NCBI GenBank assembly: GCA_950295325.1
Contig: OX485806.1
Location: 3,720,001 to 3,784,000 of the forward strand
Reading direction: 5' to 3'
Origin: Polytrichum commune
Taxonomy: Eukaryota; Streptophyta; Polytrichopsida; Polytrichales; Polytrichaceae
Length of the DNA: 64,000 bases
Positions within the stretch are counted from its first letter, which is position 1. Each line of letters starts with the position of its first letter. Position numbers and translations under genes: made by a program. Shown here in pieces: positions 1 to 12,489 of the stretch. The notes under the pieces were generated by a model, which had not been told where the DNA came from, ran no database searches, and saw only the letters and a list, made by a program, of their open reading frames with translations.

Positions 1-126
1 AATTCAAACATGTAATTTCCACATATTACCATAGTTGATATTTAGTGTTTGAGTTCACATTTAATGTTACTCACTTTGATAGGGCCATTGATCTTTAGTG
101 TGTGCGTTCCTATTTAGTGTAGTTAC
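1..126. repeat. Right part of a palindrome-ended MITE (family M), cut by the window edge
   Basis: This stretch matches the right part of the family M element at 52400-52690: both carry 'cacatattaccatagttgat', then a run ending in 'tttagtgta'. The left part lies outside the window. No coding capacity is seen. Assignment to family M rests on this shared sequence and is fairly secure; the exact right edge is uncertain because the tandem repeat begins there. Confidence 0.55.
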
Positions 127-838
127 AGACAAACCAATTGAGTTTGAGAACTAACCGGTTGAAGTTCAAGAACTCAGGAAGAATACCGACCACTTTAGAG
201 GAATCTATAAAATATACCTCAAATTAGCAAAGAAAAACCGAAAGATCCAACATGTAATTGGTTGCACTTGGAAACACTCGCATCTTGACTGCTTATGCCC
301 AAAAATCTCCCCGTATATTGCTTCATACTATGTTAGGATTGTATTGGACCAATGAACAGGGAGAACCGACCATTAGTTACAGATGAACCGGTTGAATGTG
401 CCAAATCACCGTTTGAAGTTCAAAACTTCTGAAAAAAATTACTGATCATTTTATAGGAATCTATGGAATATACCTCAATGTGAATTGAAGGAAAACCAAA
501 AGACCACAACATGTAACTGGTTGGACTTGGAAACACTCGCATCTTGACCGCTTATGCCCAAAAATCTCCCCGTACATTGCTTCATACTATGTTAGGATTG
601 TATTGGACCAATGACCAGGGAAAACTGACCATTAGTTACAGATGAACCGGTTGAGTGTGCTAAATAACCGTTTGAAGTTCAAAACTTCTGAAAAAAATTA
701 CCGATCATTTAAAAAAATCTATGGAATATACCTCAATGTAAATTGAAGAAAAACCAAAAGACCACAACATGTAACTGGTTGGACTTGGAAACACTAGGAT
801 TTTGACCGATTATGCCCAAAATCCTCTCCGGACACTGG
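119..838. repeat. Tandem repeat, about 2.8 copies of a 259-bp unit
   Basis: The block containing 'ggttggacttggaaacactc' recurs near 256, 515 and 773, and 'attagttacagatgaacc' recurs at 372 and 631, giving a period of 258-259 bp. Copies two and three are much closer to each other than to copy one, so the last duplication is younger. No reading frame crosses it. Confidence 0.85.
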
Positions 839-1069
839 TCACAAACGCTAAGAAAGTCAAGTGCAGTTATCAAATCATTCACCACATCCCAAGTTAGTAC
901 GTAACAGATTAACTTACGTCAAATTTTTCTTCAAGGACAAATGCATAACCACCGTACCCCCATTTTGTGTCGACTGTTTAAACACAAAATATTTTTCAAC
1001 CAAAGGCCTGTGTGAGAAGTACTACAGTACACACACATAAAGTTCACTCAACTGTCTACTTACAGTTCA

Positions 1070-1452
1070 CTATGCTAAATGATGTATTTAGTGTCGCAAA
1101 TTCTACTACCATTTGCCTTGCTCAATACTAATTGTAATCCGTCCAGTAGTGTCATTGACACTAGATGTAAATCTAACATTATTTGTCATTTCTTGTAAAT
1201 AAAAATTTGGAGAATATAGATTTGCAATGTTACAATTCCTGTCTCTTGCTATATGATTATTCATCCAAATTTCAGTCTTCCATGACATAGATGTTATGAT
1301 GCATAATGTACCAAGCTAAATGTGCATGAGCTTAAAGTGAGTTGGGATGATAGTACTTGTAAACTTGTTCATAAGAAGTGTTATTAGAAAGAAAAGTTAG
1401 CATGCATAGTGACATAAAGAATCATATGATACTAAATGCAATATTTAGTACA
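1070..1452. mobile_element. MITE of family M
   Basis: It begins with a degenerate form of the family end (tatgctaaatgatgtattta) and closes with 'actaaatgcaatatttagta', an inverted match. Inside it shares 'gtgtcgcaaattct' and 'gtgtcattgacacta'-like blocks with the copies at 50280-50661 (opposite orientation) and 61568-61853. It is about 380 bp with no open frame, as expected for a non-autonomous DNA transposon. The superfamily is not assigned because I see no clear target-site duplication. Confidence 0.65.
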
Positions 1453-4400
1453 TTGTATAGGAAGGGCGGACTTTTTCTTCGTGGTTGGATATGTCTGATG
1501 GTTGTAGACAAAAAAACACTGCTCCTCCATGCATAGGAGGAACAACCAAGGAGAAAATATAAATTTATTTAGATTTGACATCGGTAGTCAGAATACAACA
1601 TATTCGGTACGCATTTGCATCCAAGCACACTTAGGCTGCATATTTTTAGCTTAAATCCTCAATAATATCAAGGTATTCAACCGATTTGATTAGTGTACAT
1701 GAGAAACAAGTTAATTCTAGATAGGGTCGCTTTTAACACAATCTTATAAAATTGAAAGTATATAGCTCAATTATGCTATTTTGTGCGTGAAAAAGCCCAT
1801 TCTTGAACATTCAAAGATTAATTATAGCCGCACTCATTGAATGGTTTTATGACACACACACACACACACTCTTTCAAAGAGAAGGAATTATCATATATGA
1901 GCGTACATGTCATTCATCCACCATAAAAACCTTGAAACAATTTCCAACATGGAGGTTACTTTAACTAGTTAATTTGACACTAGAATTAGCTTCAAAGACC
2001 CCATATTGGTGTGCTCAAAGTCATTTGAGATGAATCGACAACATACCTTAAGGGGGTCCAATTTTTTTAATCTAGGATAGGTGAGAAGTACACTTGTATA
2101 TGATAATTCCCTCTCTCCTACTCTTACCACATGTTGGAAAATAACGAATTTTCACCCTCTGTATAATTTCCAAAATGAGTTTGGAACCCACTCTCGAAGA
2201 CTAAGCCGGTCTTGGCACTAATGGCCCCTTAGAAAACGGGCCTCAAATATGCTTGGTGAGGTGGCCATGGGCCTGCCTGCTCGAGATCTTTGCCCACCCC
2301 ACATAATTGCAAAAATAAATTACCACGGGGGGGATCACACCCCCGTTACATTTTGTAACCACGTGCGATAATGGGGTATTTTATGGGGGGATATTTATGC
2401 ACCTCTCAATATTTTGTTCCTCCCTATTTGTAGATATAAAGCTACTTTGACGTATTTTTTAGCATTCTATATTTATTTGTAATTATTTAGAGAGGCTATT
2501 TTTTGGCACCATATTTTTTAAAATAAATCGTACAAGTACCAAATAGTGGACGGAATACCATAGCATTGCAAAATCGACTATGTTAGCAACAAACGTTCCA
2601 TACCTTCCATCTTGTCATTCAATCGATTTTAATTAGTTATACCAATGCTCAACCATTTAAAATCTCATTCAAAATACAACCAATAACACTTGGATACTAG
2701 TTAAAAATAAACATGGAGATAACAAAATGTACAAGCTAACATAAACAGGTTGTAAACGCGGATAGAACAAAACAAAAAATACAATCAATTATCACAAGAC
2801 ATGAAAATTTGCACAACTATATACTCCAAAACAAAAGATTGCATTAAAATGAAAAAAAAATTAAATACAAAAATTAAAAACATTTACTTTAATTGTGTTC
2901 ACAAACACATTCAACCTTGTACCAAATATTTACAATGTAGAGGGTTAGGATAAAACTATGCACCCTCCAATATATGTTAAGGTACATGTCAATATCCTCT
3001 ACAATCTTATGATAAGACTAAAAAATTTAGAGAGGTTTAACACCAATGATGACGAATAACTAAAACTAATTGTTGGCATGAGGCGGACAACCTTCAAAGT
3101 CTCCAACCACTCCAACACGTCTTCCTCCAAGGCAAAGCGCAATCCTCCGAGTCTACCATGGTGAGGTTGCTAAATGTTGTAGCACACCAATCGATCATCT
3201 ACAAAAGGTTGTTATAACAAAAGGGCAATCAATAGAATGTTGGCATATTGGACAATATTAGCAAGACAAGTAAGAGCAACAACAAAAAGTGATGAAGAAT
3301 GAACCACAAGCCAAACTTAATTCTCATAATTTCATGGCTTAAAAACTAGGTTTTAGATTTAGAAAATTAAAGATGCTCATTCAAAAATCTATCAAGACCG
3401 AATAACAAGAAATGATGCAAATTTAAGGTTTAGGAGTACATATTACCTAACTTCCTCCGAATTGGGATTGAGAGTTAACTCATCATCTTCATGCATTTGA
3501 AAAGACGAATACATGCTTATCACTTAAACCATCCAATGCTCATTAATAAATGACATCTTTGAATGAAGCAAGAGAATTTCATAGATTAAATGACACCTAC
3601 TAACTTAGAAAACATTTTCTACAACAATCATTCATAATTTGTACACTAGAAAAGAAAATTAGCTATTTTGTGGTATGGGTATAGGGTCACAACCAATATC
3701 CTACATCGCTATTAATTTCATGTAGATTTCTCAACAAACTCATTCAAAGAATTCTCATCAACCAGATCAAACTCAAAGACATCCCTCTCTACATCAAATG
3801 ACATAGTCACTGTGCAAATTATAAAATTTACATCAATCCAAATAGAATCCGAGTGGTCAAAATTGAATTTGAAGTGTCCAGAGATTTTTTCTCAAATAAT
3901 TAAGATAGATCATAAAACTAGTTCCGACAATACTTGTTTATTTACCTTTGTTCACCTCCCGATTGAGATAGTCAATGGGATGCCTGCAACTTCCCCACCT
4001 TGTACCTACCTTCCGTCTCATTTTTTGAACTCGACATATATACCACCTGCCTTGGTCAACTCCATTGAGGACACATGTAGGTTGCATATTTTTGGAAGGT
4101 CTTCCCTTAGTCCTCTTAACAACCGATTTAACTATAGTAGAGACAGTTGTCGTAGTGCTCTGCATAAAATACACTCCACAATCCATCTCAAGATCCAACA
4201 TTCTCTCTATAGAAGATGAAGCATTGATGTAATCATCAACATCTCATCATTCTACGCTCACATGCAGGTCTTGTAACTCTTCATCTTTCTACATCCCACA
4301 TTCAGGAGGACGGCGGAAATCAATAGTATGTCGTAAAAAATGGACAGTGAAAGGAGAAAATTAAAGAGGTGGAGTTTGAAATCGACTCTTACTATACGAG

Positions 4401-5950
4401 AGCGGACCAAGCCGAATCTTTGGTGCTTGTGAAACACCATGTGTGAATGCTATGGAGCAAAGAAGAAAGCTCCAAAAACTATGTCTTACCTACGGCTTTC
4501 GCGCCACTATGCTTGCCCAAACCCTAAGCAAGCCCAAGGGCCGTTGAGAAGTCGCAACATTCCTTCCCCAAAAAAAATCCACAACATTTCCCTCCATACT
4601 AACGCATTTCATTCAAATCTGGACAAAATTTAAACAATATTCATCCAAGTAGTCAAACCCATATTATTCTATTGATCCTACTACATACATTTGGGAGGAT
4701 CCAATATCTATGACCTTTTTTTCTACTAATTACTAAAATGAAGGATTTATTCACCACCTTATTTTACATATAATCATGTAGGGGACATATTTCCAATGCT
4801 ATGGTAGATCTAACAATTTATAAAATTTACCCTCAATGAATTAAATTGACCCTGTATTTTATCTCACATGGTTTCTAAAATTCCGATAGTCACCTCCCCG
4901 AGTAAATTACCTTTGCATTCTTGAAGACCTCATGTCCACAAAACCCATATTGAGTGAACCTCATCTTCAAGGTCCAAAATCCAATATATATTATCACTTC
5001 CACTTAGTAAATAAATAATTAACTCGAATTTCATTCCTAAATTGAAACTATCCATAAAACATGTAATCAACCTGGAAGTTAAAATATCAACATATCCTTT
5101 GAATTAGGGTTTAGGATATAAATTTTTGAACCTACCATTTGAAATGGCCTTTGTCATCCAAAACTTGAACTTAAAAATATGTGTCGATTCTACCAAAGTC
5201 ATTTTTATAATATTTTAATAAATGCCTTCTCCTTTCACAAGTATTCATACACATTCAAACTAATTAAGCACAATTACATGTAATCCAGCATAATTAAGTG
5301 CAAGGCCTAAGTTTCTACAGTATTCATACACATTTAAACTAATGAAGCCTAATTAAGTGCAAGTAAGTGGCAAGTAAGTGTATTGAACCTAATAAGCATA
5401 TTGAAGCAAAAACAAGTGTCATTAAGCGCATCACTCACATTTTTGAATTAAATCACAATTAAGGGCTCCACCCAACCATGGATGACGATTGGTATACCTA
5501 TTTATAATATGTATCCATTCATATTTGGATATTGAGACCATTTATAGGTGGTTTATGTGAATATTGACATGTGCCATGGGGGCAATGAAGATTGTCCCCT
5601 ACATGTAGAATTTGAGGAACCATGTGCATGATAATACTAAATTATCATGTTTTGGGATATTATTCTACATGAATTCAAATGAAATAATTTAGGGGTAAAA
5701 CAACCATTGAAAAGTGTTGGGGTTTCAAGTCCAATCAAAGATATATTATAAAATGTAAGACGCGATGTCTCCTCCTTTAGCTCAATCAAATGAATATCTC
5801 CAATTGTGTCCACTAATAAAACATCAAAACATTGAACCACTTGAAATTTGAGATTGCACAAAGTTGTCAATTTTCACAACTTGATGTTGGAACTAATGCT
5901 TAACCCTCATTTTGATGACACCAGACTCTAGTTTATGAACATGTTCAACT
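1453..5950. other. AT-rich intergenic DNA, no gene supported
   Basis: No reading frame here shows a recognisable domain or convincing splice structure. A short CA microsatellite lies near 1852-1868 and a C/G-rich patch near 2318-2350. A minus-strand frame at 3938-4201 contains a basic 'RTKGRPSKN' stretch reminiscent of the tail of MULE/FAR1-type transposases, but nothing else supports it. A relic of the 270-bp hAT-like MITE lies at 4821-4902. Confidence 0.6.
4821..4902. mobile_element. Relic of the CTCGGGGGG hAT-like MITE (right end)
   Basis: The run from 'aaaatttaccctcaatgaat' to 'cacctccccgag' parallels the right third of the 270-bp MITEs at 45483-45752 and 51501-51770, including the block before the terminal repeat and the closing 'ccccgag'. 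It is clearly more diverged than those two copies. The left end is not recognisable. Confidence 0.4.
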
Positions 5951-5954
5951 CAAC

Positions 5955-6112
5955 AATTGAGAGGAGATACAAACATGGTGTTAACACTATATTCATTAAT
6001 TTGGGATTTTTTGGGCATTTTGAGACATTTACAAACAGAAGAACATGGATAAAATGACACAAATATTGGAGATTGTTGTAAGATGCAAATACTTTGAAGC
6101 GGGCGTTCATGT
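5955..6112. repeat. Dispersed repeat, inverted match to 36305-36440
   Basis: The reverse complement of this segment, with its blocks 'cgcttcaaagt', 'gcatcttacaac' and 'atgtctcaaaatgcccaaaa', matches 36305-36440 over its whole length. It sits next to the left edge of the E-family copy and may be part of that element. No protein is evident. Confidence 0.7.
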
Positions 6113-6129
6113 CAATAACCCAATTAAGA

Positions 6130-8100
6130 ACTCATGTCAAGATGGTTTAGGTAATGATGGACGCCGTGGGTCGTTCCTTTGCAATTAGCTAAGAGGACTC
6201 ACGATGTGACAGCATGTAAATTTATATTTGCTTGAGAACTACCGTGCCTCATCAATGTACTCAGTCTTAATTTAGCAGCCTCTCTTCTCCTTATAATTTG
6301 AATATAGTTCATTGGAGTAAAACGATCTCATCCTCACTTATTTTCACTCTCAACGTAAGGCTCGTTGATTGTGAGAACAATTAAGGTAGAGAGGGTTCAA
6401 GAGGTATATCGAATCCCTTCAAAACATATATAAATAGAATATCATAAATATTTGATAGCAACTTAGTTGTTCAATAAGAGTTTAAAGTTCTCAGTTCATC
6501 AATCATGTCACTTTCACAACTTATAATAACAATGAAGAAGATCTCATGTTCTTGAGTTTTTTTTTTTTAAGCTCAAGTGTTACTACTTATAATATTATAT
6601 TATGATCTTAGTAATAAGCATTCATATAGAAATCACATATCACATACTTTAGACAAGTCTTCTCTAATTGTTTAATATCTTATCTTGTAATGATATCCAA
6701 CAACTCACAAAGTATCTTTAAGAGAAAGAAGTATTAATTGAGATAACAATTGTGGTAAGCAATTCATCACATATTAATTCATTCATATAGAATCAAACTT
6801 TGATGTGTTAGTTTTCATAGTATCTTGTCAATGTCCTTATCATTTATTTAAACATGGAATAAGTTCAAACTCAAACATATATCATATAATATGTTTATGC
6901 ATAATGATTATCACGTATATGAGTCAATTATGTAGTTTATAGTAATAAGCTTCTCTTCTTTTAAAGGAGTTTTGTAATCATTAAGAAAACTCGCTCATAA
7001 TCATTCAAGACATATATATATAAAATTCCCAATCTTAATCACTCTATCACTTATGTATATATATATATATATATATTTCCCTTTTGAGGAGTTCACTTAT
7101 ACTTCCACTTTGAAGGACAACTTGTTTTATCTATTCAAATTGTATGATTTGAAGTTCAATTCATCATCACGTTGTCTCTCAAAGTTCCATTGATTCTCCG
7201 AATATCCTTGAGCGCTTTGTTCTCACCCTCACACTAATCTTTTGAGTTTTTGCTCAAAAGAGTCTAGTACTCTTCTCTCGGTTGTTCAATCACTCAAGTT
7301 CCAAGTACCAATTAACAACTTGTAGGTCTAATTGAGAGAGAGAGAGAGAGAGAGAGATATCACACATATTTGTGAAAAATATAGTATATTGCAAAAGTGC
7401 TCCGAGAGGAGAGGTACAAAAGAACTCAAGTGTTTTTGACACTCAAATTTAAGATAGCTTCGTTGTATTAAAAATGAGGTGTAGTCTCCCAAAGTTGCTC
7501 ATTTTATATAGTCTTTTCTTCCTAACCCAAAATCTATATTTAAAGTGGTTGTTAACTCCACTTCCCTAGATAACCATCTATCTCCGACATAGGTAGATGA
7601 TATTTATCATAAATGGTTATAACCGTACTACCACTATAATGTTCGTATTTCTAAGATTCCACTATATCCTTGTCGTGGGTATACATTACAAATCCTTTTT
7701 GAGAATCAATCAAATCTTCATATTTGATTGATTCAATCTAATGATTTGTACTTTAAATCATACTAGTAGAATGTACCATATTCCTATATACTCCTTAATA
7801 CTCCTATATACTCCTCGTAATTGCTTAATATTCTTCTTTCATAATTGTCCTTGACAAAATCTCATGTACTTATACTAATGGAATGTAATTCTAGTTGTAT
7901 ATACTTCATAATATCCCTATATACTCCTCATATATGTCCTTTCATTCTTACATAATAATCCTTATCTCTAAATTCTAAGTTTTCCTTCACTAAACCACTT
8001 GGCACCTATAACCGTGGGTATGGGACCCTATACCCGCGTGTCGTCCTTGTAATTCCGTGGCAGTGGGCCCTATAACCGTAGCCGAGGTTGCTTCGCCTCC
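6130..8100. mobile_element. Dispersed element family E, copy 1 (probable LTR-retroelement non-coding region)
   Basis: Three same-orientation copies exist (also 19255-22215 and 26478-27480). They share blocks such as 'tctctcaaagttccattgat', 'gagcgctttgttctcaccct' and 'ctatctccgacatag', and each ends near a 'cccgtgggt' motif. Beyond the right edge of copies 1 and 3 lies gag-like sequence on the minus strand (8006-8302 and 27490-29560), so E is probably the region 3' of gag in a minus-strand retroelement. Microsatellites (TA)n near 7053-7076 and (GA)n near 7334-7358 are internal. No protein-coding frame is seen. LTR termini were not identified. Confidence 0.6.
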
Positions 8101-8744
8101 GAAGTGCATTCTTCGGCCGTTCCGTTGAATTTTGGTGTTCCTCTTCTACTTCCATTTGCTTGTCTTTGATGTTAGATCGAGATTTGGTGTTCCTCTTCTT
8201 ACTTCCACTTGCTTGGCTTTGATGTGATGTTGTACTCAACAAACTCACATGATAGATGTGAAGTGCAAGCCGGTGTGCTTGCGGTGCATTATGATGTGTC
8301 ATAATGCCAAAGAGATGAAGTTCAAATTGACAAGGACTCCTATGGTAAGAGGACCCCAGTTGAATTTGGTTTTAATGGACCAAATGAAAAATGGTAAGCA
8401 TAATGGTCGTGGTTCTGTTGGAGCAACTTCAAGAAACGCATGGAGAGGCTAGGAAAGATGGCCCTCCCCAAACCACATTTGTGAGATGTTGGTGATATAC
8501 AAGGATGTATTCACTAATGTGTTGCTCAATATGTTACCTCCAAGGAGTGGAAAACAACTTTGCTCAACGAGAGATTGAGTTCTTGAGGTATGTGGTGACA
8601 AATGAAGTTGGTGGACGAACATAAAGAATGTCAAGGCAATCCAAGAGGAGAATTGGAACTTGACAAAAAAAAAAGGCTTAGGTCATCGGATGGCCTAGCC
8701 AACTACTACCACCACTTCATTTGAGATTTTTCTAAGGTTGCTAG

Positions 8745-9440
8745 GACCTTAATCAACTTGTTGAAAAAATGGCTATCCCAAGATTGGGATGAGCCTTGTC
8801 ACCAAGCTTTTGGGGAGCTCAAAAGCAAGTTCTCTTTATAAGACGTGGTCAAATTCCCGCGTTTTCAAAAGCATTTTGAGGTGCATATGAAGGCGAGGAA
8901 CTTCATCATTGGCGGATGTTGATGCAAGATGCATGACCATTGCATACAAGAATATTAAGCTCGATGGTTGTCGAACATTGTTTAGCTTGTACAAGAAACG
9001 GCTATCCCAAGAGTGGGATGAGCCTTGCCACCAAGTCTTTGAGGAGCTTAAGAGCAATTTCTCTTCACCGCCTATGCTGAAGTTTGCGGAGTTTGACAAA
9101 CCTTTTGAGGTGCATACGGGGGCGAATGAGTTTATCATTGGCGGATGTTAATGCAAGATGGATGGCCATTGCATATGGGAGCATGAAGCTCCATGGTTGT
9201 CCGACCTTGTCCGACTTGTGAAAGAAATGGCTATCCCAAGAGTGGAATGATGCTTGTCACGAAGTCTTTGGGGAGCTTAAGAGCAATTTCTCTTCGCCGC
9301 CCGTGTTCAAGTTCACAAAGTGTGACATACCTTTTGAGGTGCATACGGGGGCGAGTGACTTACAAATGGCGGATTGTTGATGGAAGATGGATGGCCATTG
9401 TATATGGGAGCATGAAGCTCGATGGTTGTCAAAGAAAACA
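8745..9440 (+). repeat. 229-bp tandem triplication inside the gypsy RNase H region
   Basis: The segment around 'ggctatcccaag' starts at 8771, 9000 and 9229, exactly 229 bp apart. The downstream blocks ('gaggagcttaagagcaattt', 'ttttgaggtgcatacggggg') repeat in step. Because 229 is not a multiple of three, each copy shifts the pol frame by one base, which explains why this domain appears in all three plus frames. Confidence 0.88.
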
Positions 9441-10513
9441 ACCAACTCATGACAAAGAATTTCTTTGCCGTACTACATTGCTTGAATATGTGGCGACACT
9501 AGTGGGGTCGCACAAAACAAAGGTCTATATGGACAACGTGTCCTAAAAGTATTTTGACATACAAGCGCAAGTGAGCGCCAAATTATTGCGGTGACATGAT
9601 AGTTTGGCACTTATGAAGGTGGAATTGATCCACAAACCGGACCGTGGAAATGTGGTGCCGGATGCGCTAAGTAGATGGGAAGAGTTCCAAGCAATGACAA
9701 CCATCCAAACCTTGTGGCTAATGTGTGTTGGCGAAGAAAACTTATGATGCAAGATACAAGAGGGGTAAATTAACTACCCCAAAGCACAAAAGCCTTTAGG
9801 TGAGCTTTGCAAGAGCAAGGTGCTCAAAGAGGTTAAGTTGATGGACGGATTGTTCAAGTGTAAGCAAAGTTTGGTGTATGTGCCACAAGGCAAGTTGAGG
9901 GTATCGGTTTGGAAGGAAGAATGTGATAGTCCTATTGCCGGCCATAGAGGAGGAAGAAAAAACCGCCATAGAATGGTGTCATGGAGCTACCATAGGCAGT
10001 GCATAAAGCAAGATATAGCCTACTTTGTGAAGGCTTGGATGAAGTGCCAAGGCGGCTTCTTGCAACCATTGCCTATCCCGTCGGGGCCATGGGATAGTAT
10101 GTGCATGGATTTGATCACAAGTTTGCTGGAGTCACATGGGTATGATGCCATCTTGTTGATGGTAGAGCGGTTTGCCAAGTTGGCACACATGGTGCCGATT
10201 GTGGGAACCGCGACCGCGTTGGAGACCGCATAGCCTTTCTCAAAAGATGGTTGAGGCACCACGGGTTGCCAAGAGTGATTGTGTCGGATCAAGATCCAAA
10301 GTGCACAAGTGCATTTTCAATGCATTTCTCTAAGGAGGTCGGAATAAAACTAAGGTTTAGCACGGCCTTACATTCTCAAATGGATGAGAAAACTCAGCAT
10401 GTGAATGGAGTCTTGAAGCAATACTTGAGGAACTCGGTGGGGGTGAACCAAGAAGATTGGGTGGACTATGTGGGTCGAGCGGAGTTTGGTTGTAATGTAG
10501 CCATGCACTTGGC

Positions 10514-11073
10514 CATGGGTAGGTCACTCTAAGGCATTTTTGTGCACCACATGCGGCTGGGGGTTTTTTGTTTTGGGGCTATTTACCTTCAAGGGCTGAA
10601 TTAAAGCCTCCTTATAATTACTTAAATTTCAAAAATGGCCCATTTGTTTGCACCCTTCCATTACTTATATTGTCCAAGTCACTGCAATTTTTTGTACTCT
10701 ATATTCCTTTTAAGTAATAAAAGCTAATCTACTTCCTAACGCATTGACGAGTGTTAAGGGAAACCATGGAAACAAAGAAGGGTGCAAACAATAATATCAT
10801 TGCAAACAAAGTTATGAAGAAAACACATAGGAGACCATAGCAAACATACTAAACATATCTTCTAGGATCCTTATCTTCAGCCCCTATATTAATTTTACAA
10901 AAAATTAATGGCCCACATTTTATGTCCATCTAACTTACTTATAATGGGATTGTCTACATTTAATGGCCCCTTCATTATTTGGCCTCCTTTATAATTTTTA
11001 TTTCAAATGATTTTAATCCTCTCTATATTATGCCGCACGTCATTTTTAAAATGCACTAAGTGACCTACCCGTG
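10514..11073. mobile_element. 560-bp hAT-like non-autonomous element inserted in integrase
   Basis: The termini are inverted repeats: 'catgggtaggtcact' at the left and 'agtgacctacccgtg' at the right (one mismatch), with similarity continuing inward ('aaggcattttt' against 'aaaatgca'). The perfect 8-bp duplication CACTTGGC flanks it at 10506-10513 and 11074-11081. Removing the element and one copy of the duplication rejoins the gypsy integrase reading. The interior is AT-rich with no transposase, so it is non-autonomous. An 8-bp duplication with CA-type ends is typical of hAT. Confidence 0.85.
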
Positions 11074-11283
11074 CACTTGGCGACCAAGGGGTCGTCTTTC
11101 ATGGTGGCTTTTGGAGTGCACTCCAACCTACTAACCTAGCTCTCAAGGGGGCACAATCAACACTAGAGTTCAACCAAGATGGTAAGGACTTGGCAAGCAA
11201 AAACAAATCTTGGACATGACCAAGTTGTTGGTGGAGGATGCCCGAAGGTACTACGAAGTGCAAGTCAATGCCGGAAGACGCAA

Positions 11284-12006
11284 TGTCGCGCACCTCTCCA
11301 TGAGGAGTGCCCGAAACACCATGGGCACAAGGGGGACCCCGGAGTGACACCCGGGACTTGTGACGTTGTTGGTGAGAGGGCCCAAGTGATCCTAATGTAG
11401 GTGAGGGCCCCGGGCGTTGGGAACGCCTCCCACCCACGGAGACTAGGATGCACAAGGGTAAGGCCATCAGCTTTGCGTAGCTCATGGCATGGTGATTCTA
11501 GAATGCTCAAGATCACCTCAATCGGAGGTGTGAGCTAGGAGTTATGGCAATTTGAGTGGGCACTGTCCCGATACACCGCTCTGATACAGCAGTGCCTGGG
11601 AGTGATTCCAGGGACTGCTAAGGTTCAAAGAGGCATAACTGCGTGAATACTTGTCTGAATGGGGCAAGTTAGCAGTCCATTGGCATCTACGTGAAGCGTA
11701 AATGAAGATGGAGCGGTCACTTCTTAGCATCAGACATCAAACAAGGAAGTTATGACGGTCTAAAGCTGCTGGGGGCTTCTAGGCCCAGCGGCTAAAGGAA
11801 AGTGTCCACTTGGCCCCAACTCTTGGTAGAGAGACAAGAGGTTTCTTGACGGTGGGGTAGGGGCCCCGCGTAGAGTCCTAGAGGCTTATATGGGTGAGGT
11901 GGTGTGGCCTCACCCACCCGAGGCCGAACGGCACGGCCTCCATGGGCATTGGCCCAATGTGAGGCCATAGTTGCCTAGTATGCTTCGGGTTGTTGTAGTG
12001 TTGCTC
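11284..12006 (+). mobile_element. LTR of the TGTCGC family, copy A (3'-truncated)
   Basis: It starts TGTCGCGCACCTCTCC like copies B, C and D and matches B until 'gtagtgttgctc' at 12006, where similarity stops abruptly. About 230-250 bp of the LTR end are missing. It directly follows gypsy pol sequence, so it may be that element's own 3' LTR after a deletion, or a separate insertion. No polypurine tract is visible at 11270-11283. Confidence 0.85.
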
Positions 12007-12204
12007 GAGGGAAGCTATCTTATGAGCGATGAGCAGTGAGCGGTGAGCGGTGAGCAGTAACACATGAGCAATGAATCCAAATTTAGTAAAGACAAACGGG
12101 TTTAGGGTTTACAACCAAATTTTTGACAAATTAATTGCATATTTTCAATTGTAAATTGCCAATATTTTAAATGAAGCACAAGTGAAAGGCCCCTATTTCC
12201 ATGG
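12007..12204. other. Short non-coding junction
   Basis: A short array of 'gatgagc/gtgagc' units (about 12026-12070) follows the truncated LTR, then AT-rich DNA. No gene is seen. Confidence 0.5.
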
Positions 12205-12395
12205 ATCATTTAGAACACTTTCAATCCATTGCTGATTTTTATTATAATAATTCAAACCAATACATGTCATTTATTGACATCCTTATACATGTAGCTACAA
12301 CTAGCACTTGTACAACTACTCACATTCTACAACACCAACAAATTCAAGTAGGTGCATAACCTCATTATACATATATGTCGGTGCCATAATTGTGA
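12205..12395 (-). repeat. Duplicate of the 3' end of the MULE pseudogene
   Basis: This matches 12783-12963 at an offset of about 578 bp, including the last codons of the transposase frame (minus strand, ending 'NEVMHLLEFVGVVECE' and a stop) and the downstream 'gacatgttttggtttggatt'-like DNA. The SINE-like unit at 12490-12700 lies between the two copies. Confidence 0.75.
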
Positions 12396-12489
12396 GCCAC
12401 TCAAACTGCTCACGGGTTGAATAAAGGCCCAGAATCTACAAAAGAAAGAAAATTAGATATTAGAAATAATGAATATGTAGGTAGCTACT

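Larger units (their letters stand above)
8240..11283 (+). pseudogene. Ty3/gypsy retrotransposon pol remnant (RT end, RNase H, integrase)
   Basis: Conceptual translation in shifting frames gives, in order: the end of reverse transcriptase ('LANYYHHFI', 'DFSKVARTLINLLKK' near 8700-8770); the RNase H entry ('KPFEVHTGANEFIIGG' near 9099-9148); 'PTHDKEFL' and 'SHKTKVYMDN' (near 9450-9540); the RNase H end 'VVPDALSR'; the integrase zinc-binding region ('AGHRGGRKNRH'); and the DDE core ('GPWDSMCMDLI', 'LPRVIVSDQDPKCTS', 'LHSQMDEKTQHVNGVL'). The integrase tail resumes at 11074 after a hAT-like insertion at 10514-11073. Numerous stops, frameshifts and a 229-bp triplication make it non-functional. Gag and protease are not recognised, and the frame ends at the LTR starting at 11284 without a visible polypurine tract. 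Confidence 0.9.

Noticed and set aside
2310-2560. Possible further copy of the 270-bp hAT-like MITE
   Set aside because: Only general G/C-run and AT-rich resemblance; terminal repeats are not present.
3938-4201. Minus-strand frame with 'RTKGRPSKN', considered as a MULE/FAR1 tail
   Set aside because: A single short basic motif without DDE or SWIM regions around it is not enough.
8006-8302. Minus-strand frame next to E copy 1 as an independent gene
   Set aside because: Its position and composition match the gag C-terminus side of E copy 3; treated as element debris.
11099-11516. Frames with 'GPSPTLGSLGPSHQ' and similar, recurring at four places
   Set aside because: All lie inside the TGTCGC LTR copies on both strands; LTR sequence, not a conserved protein.
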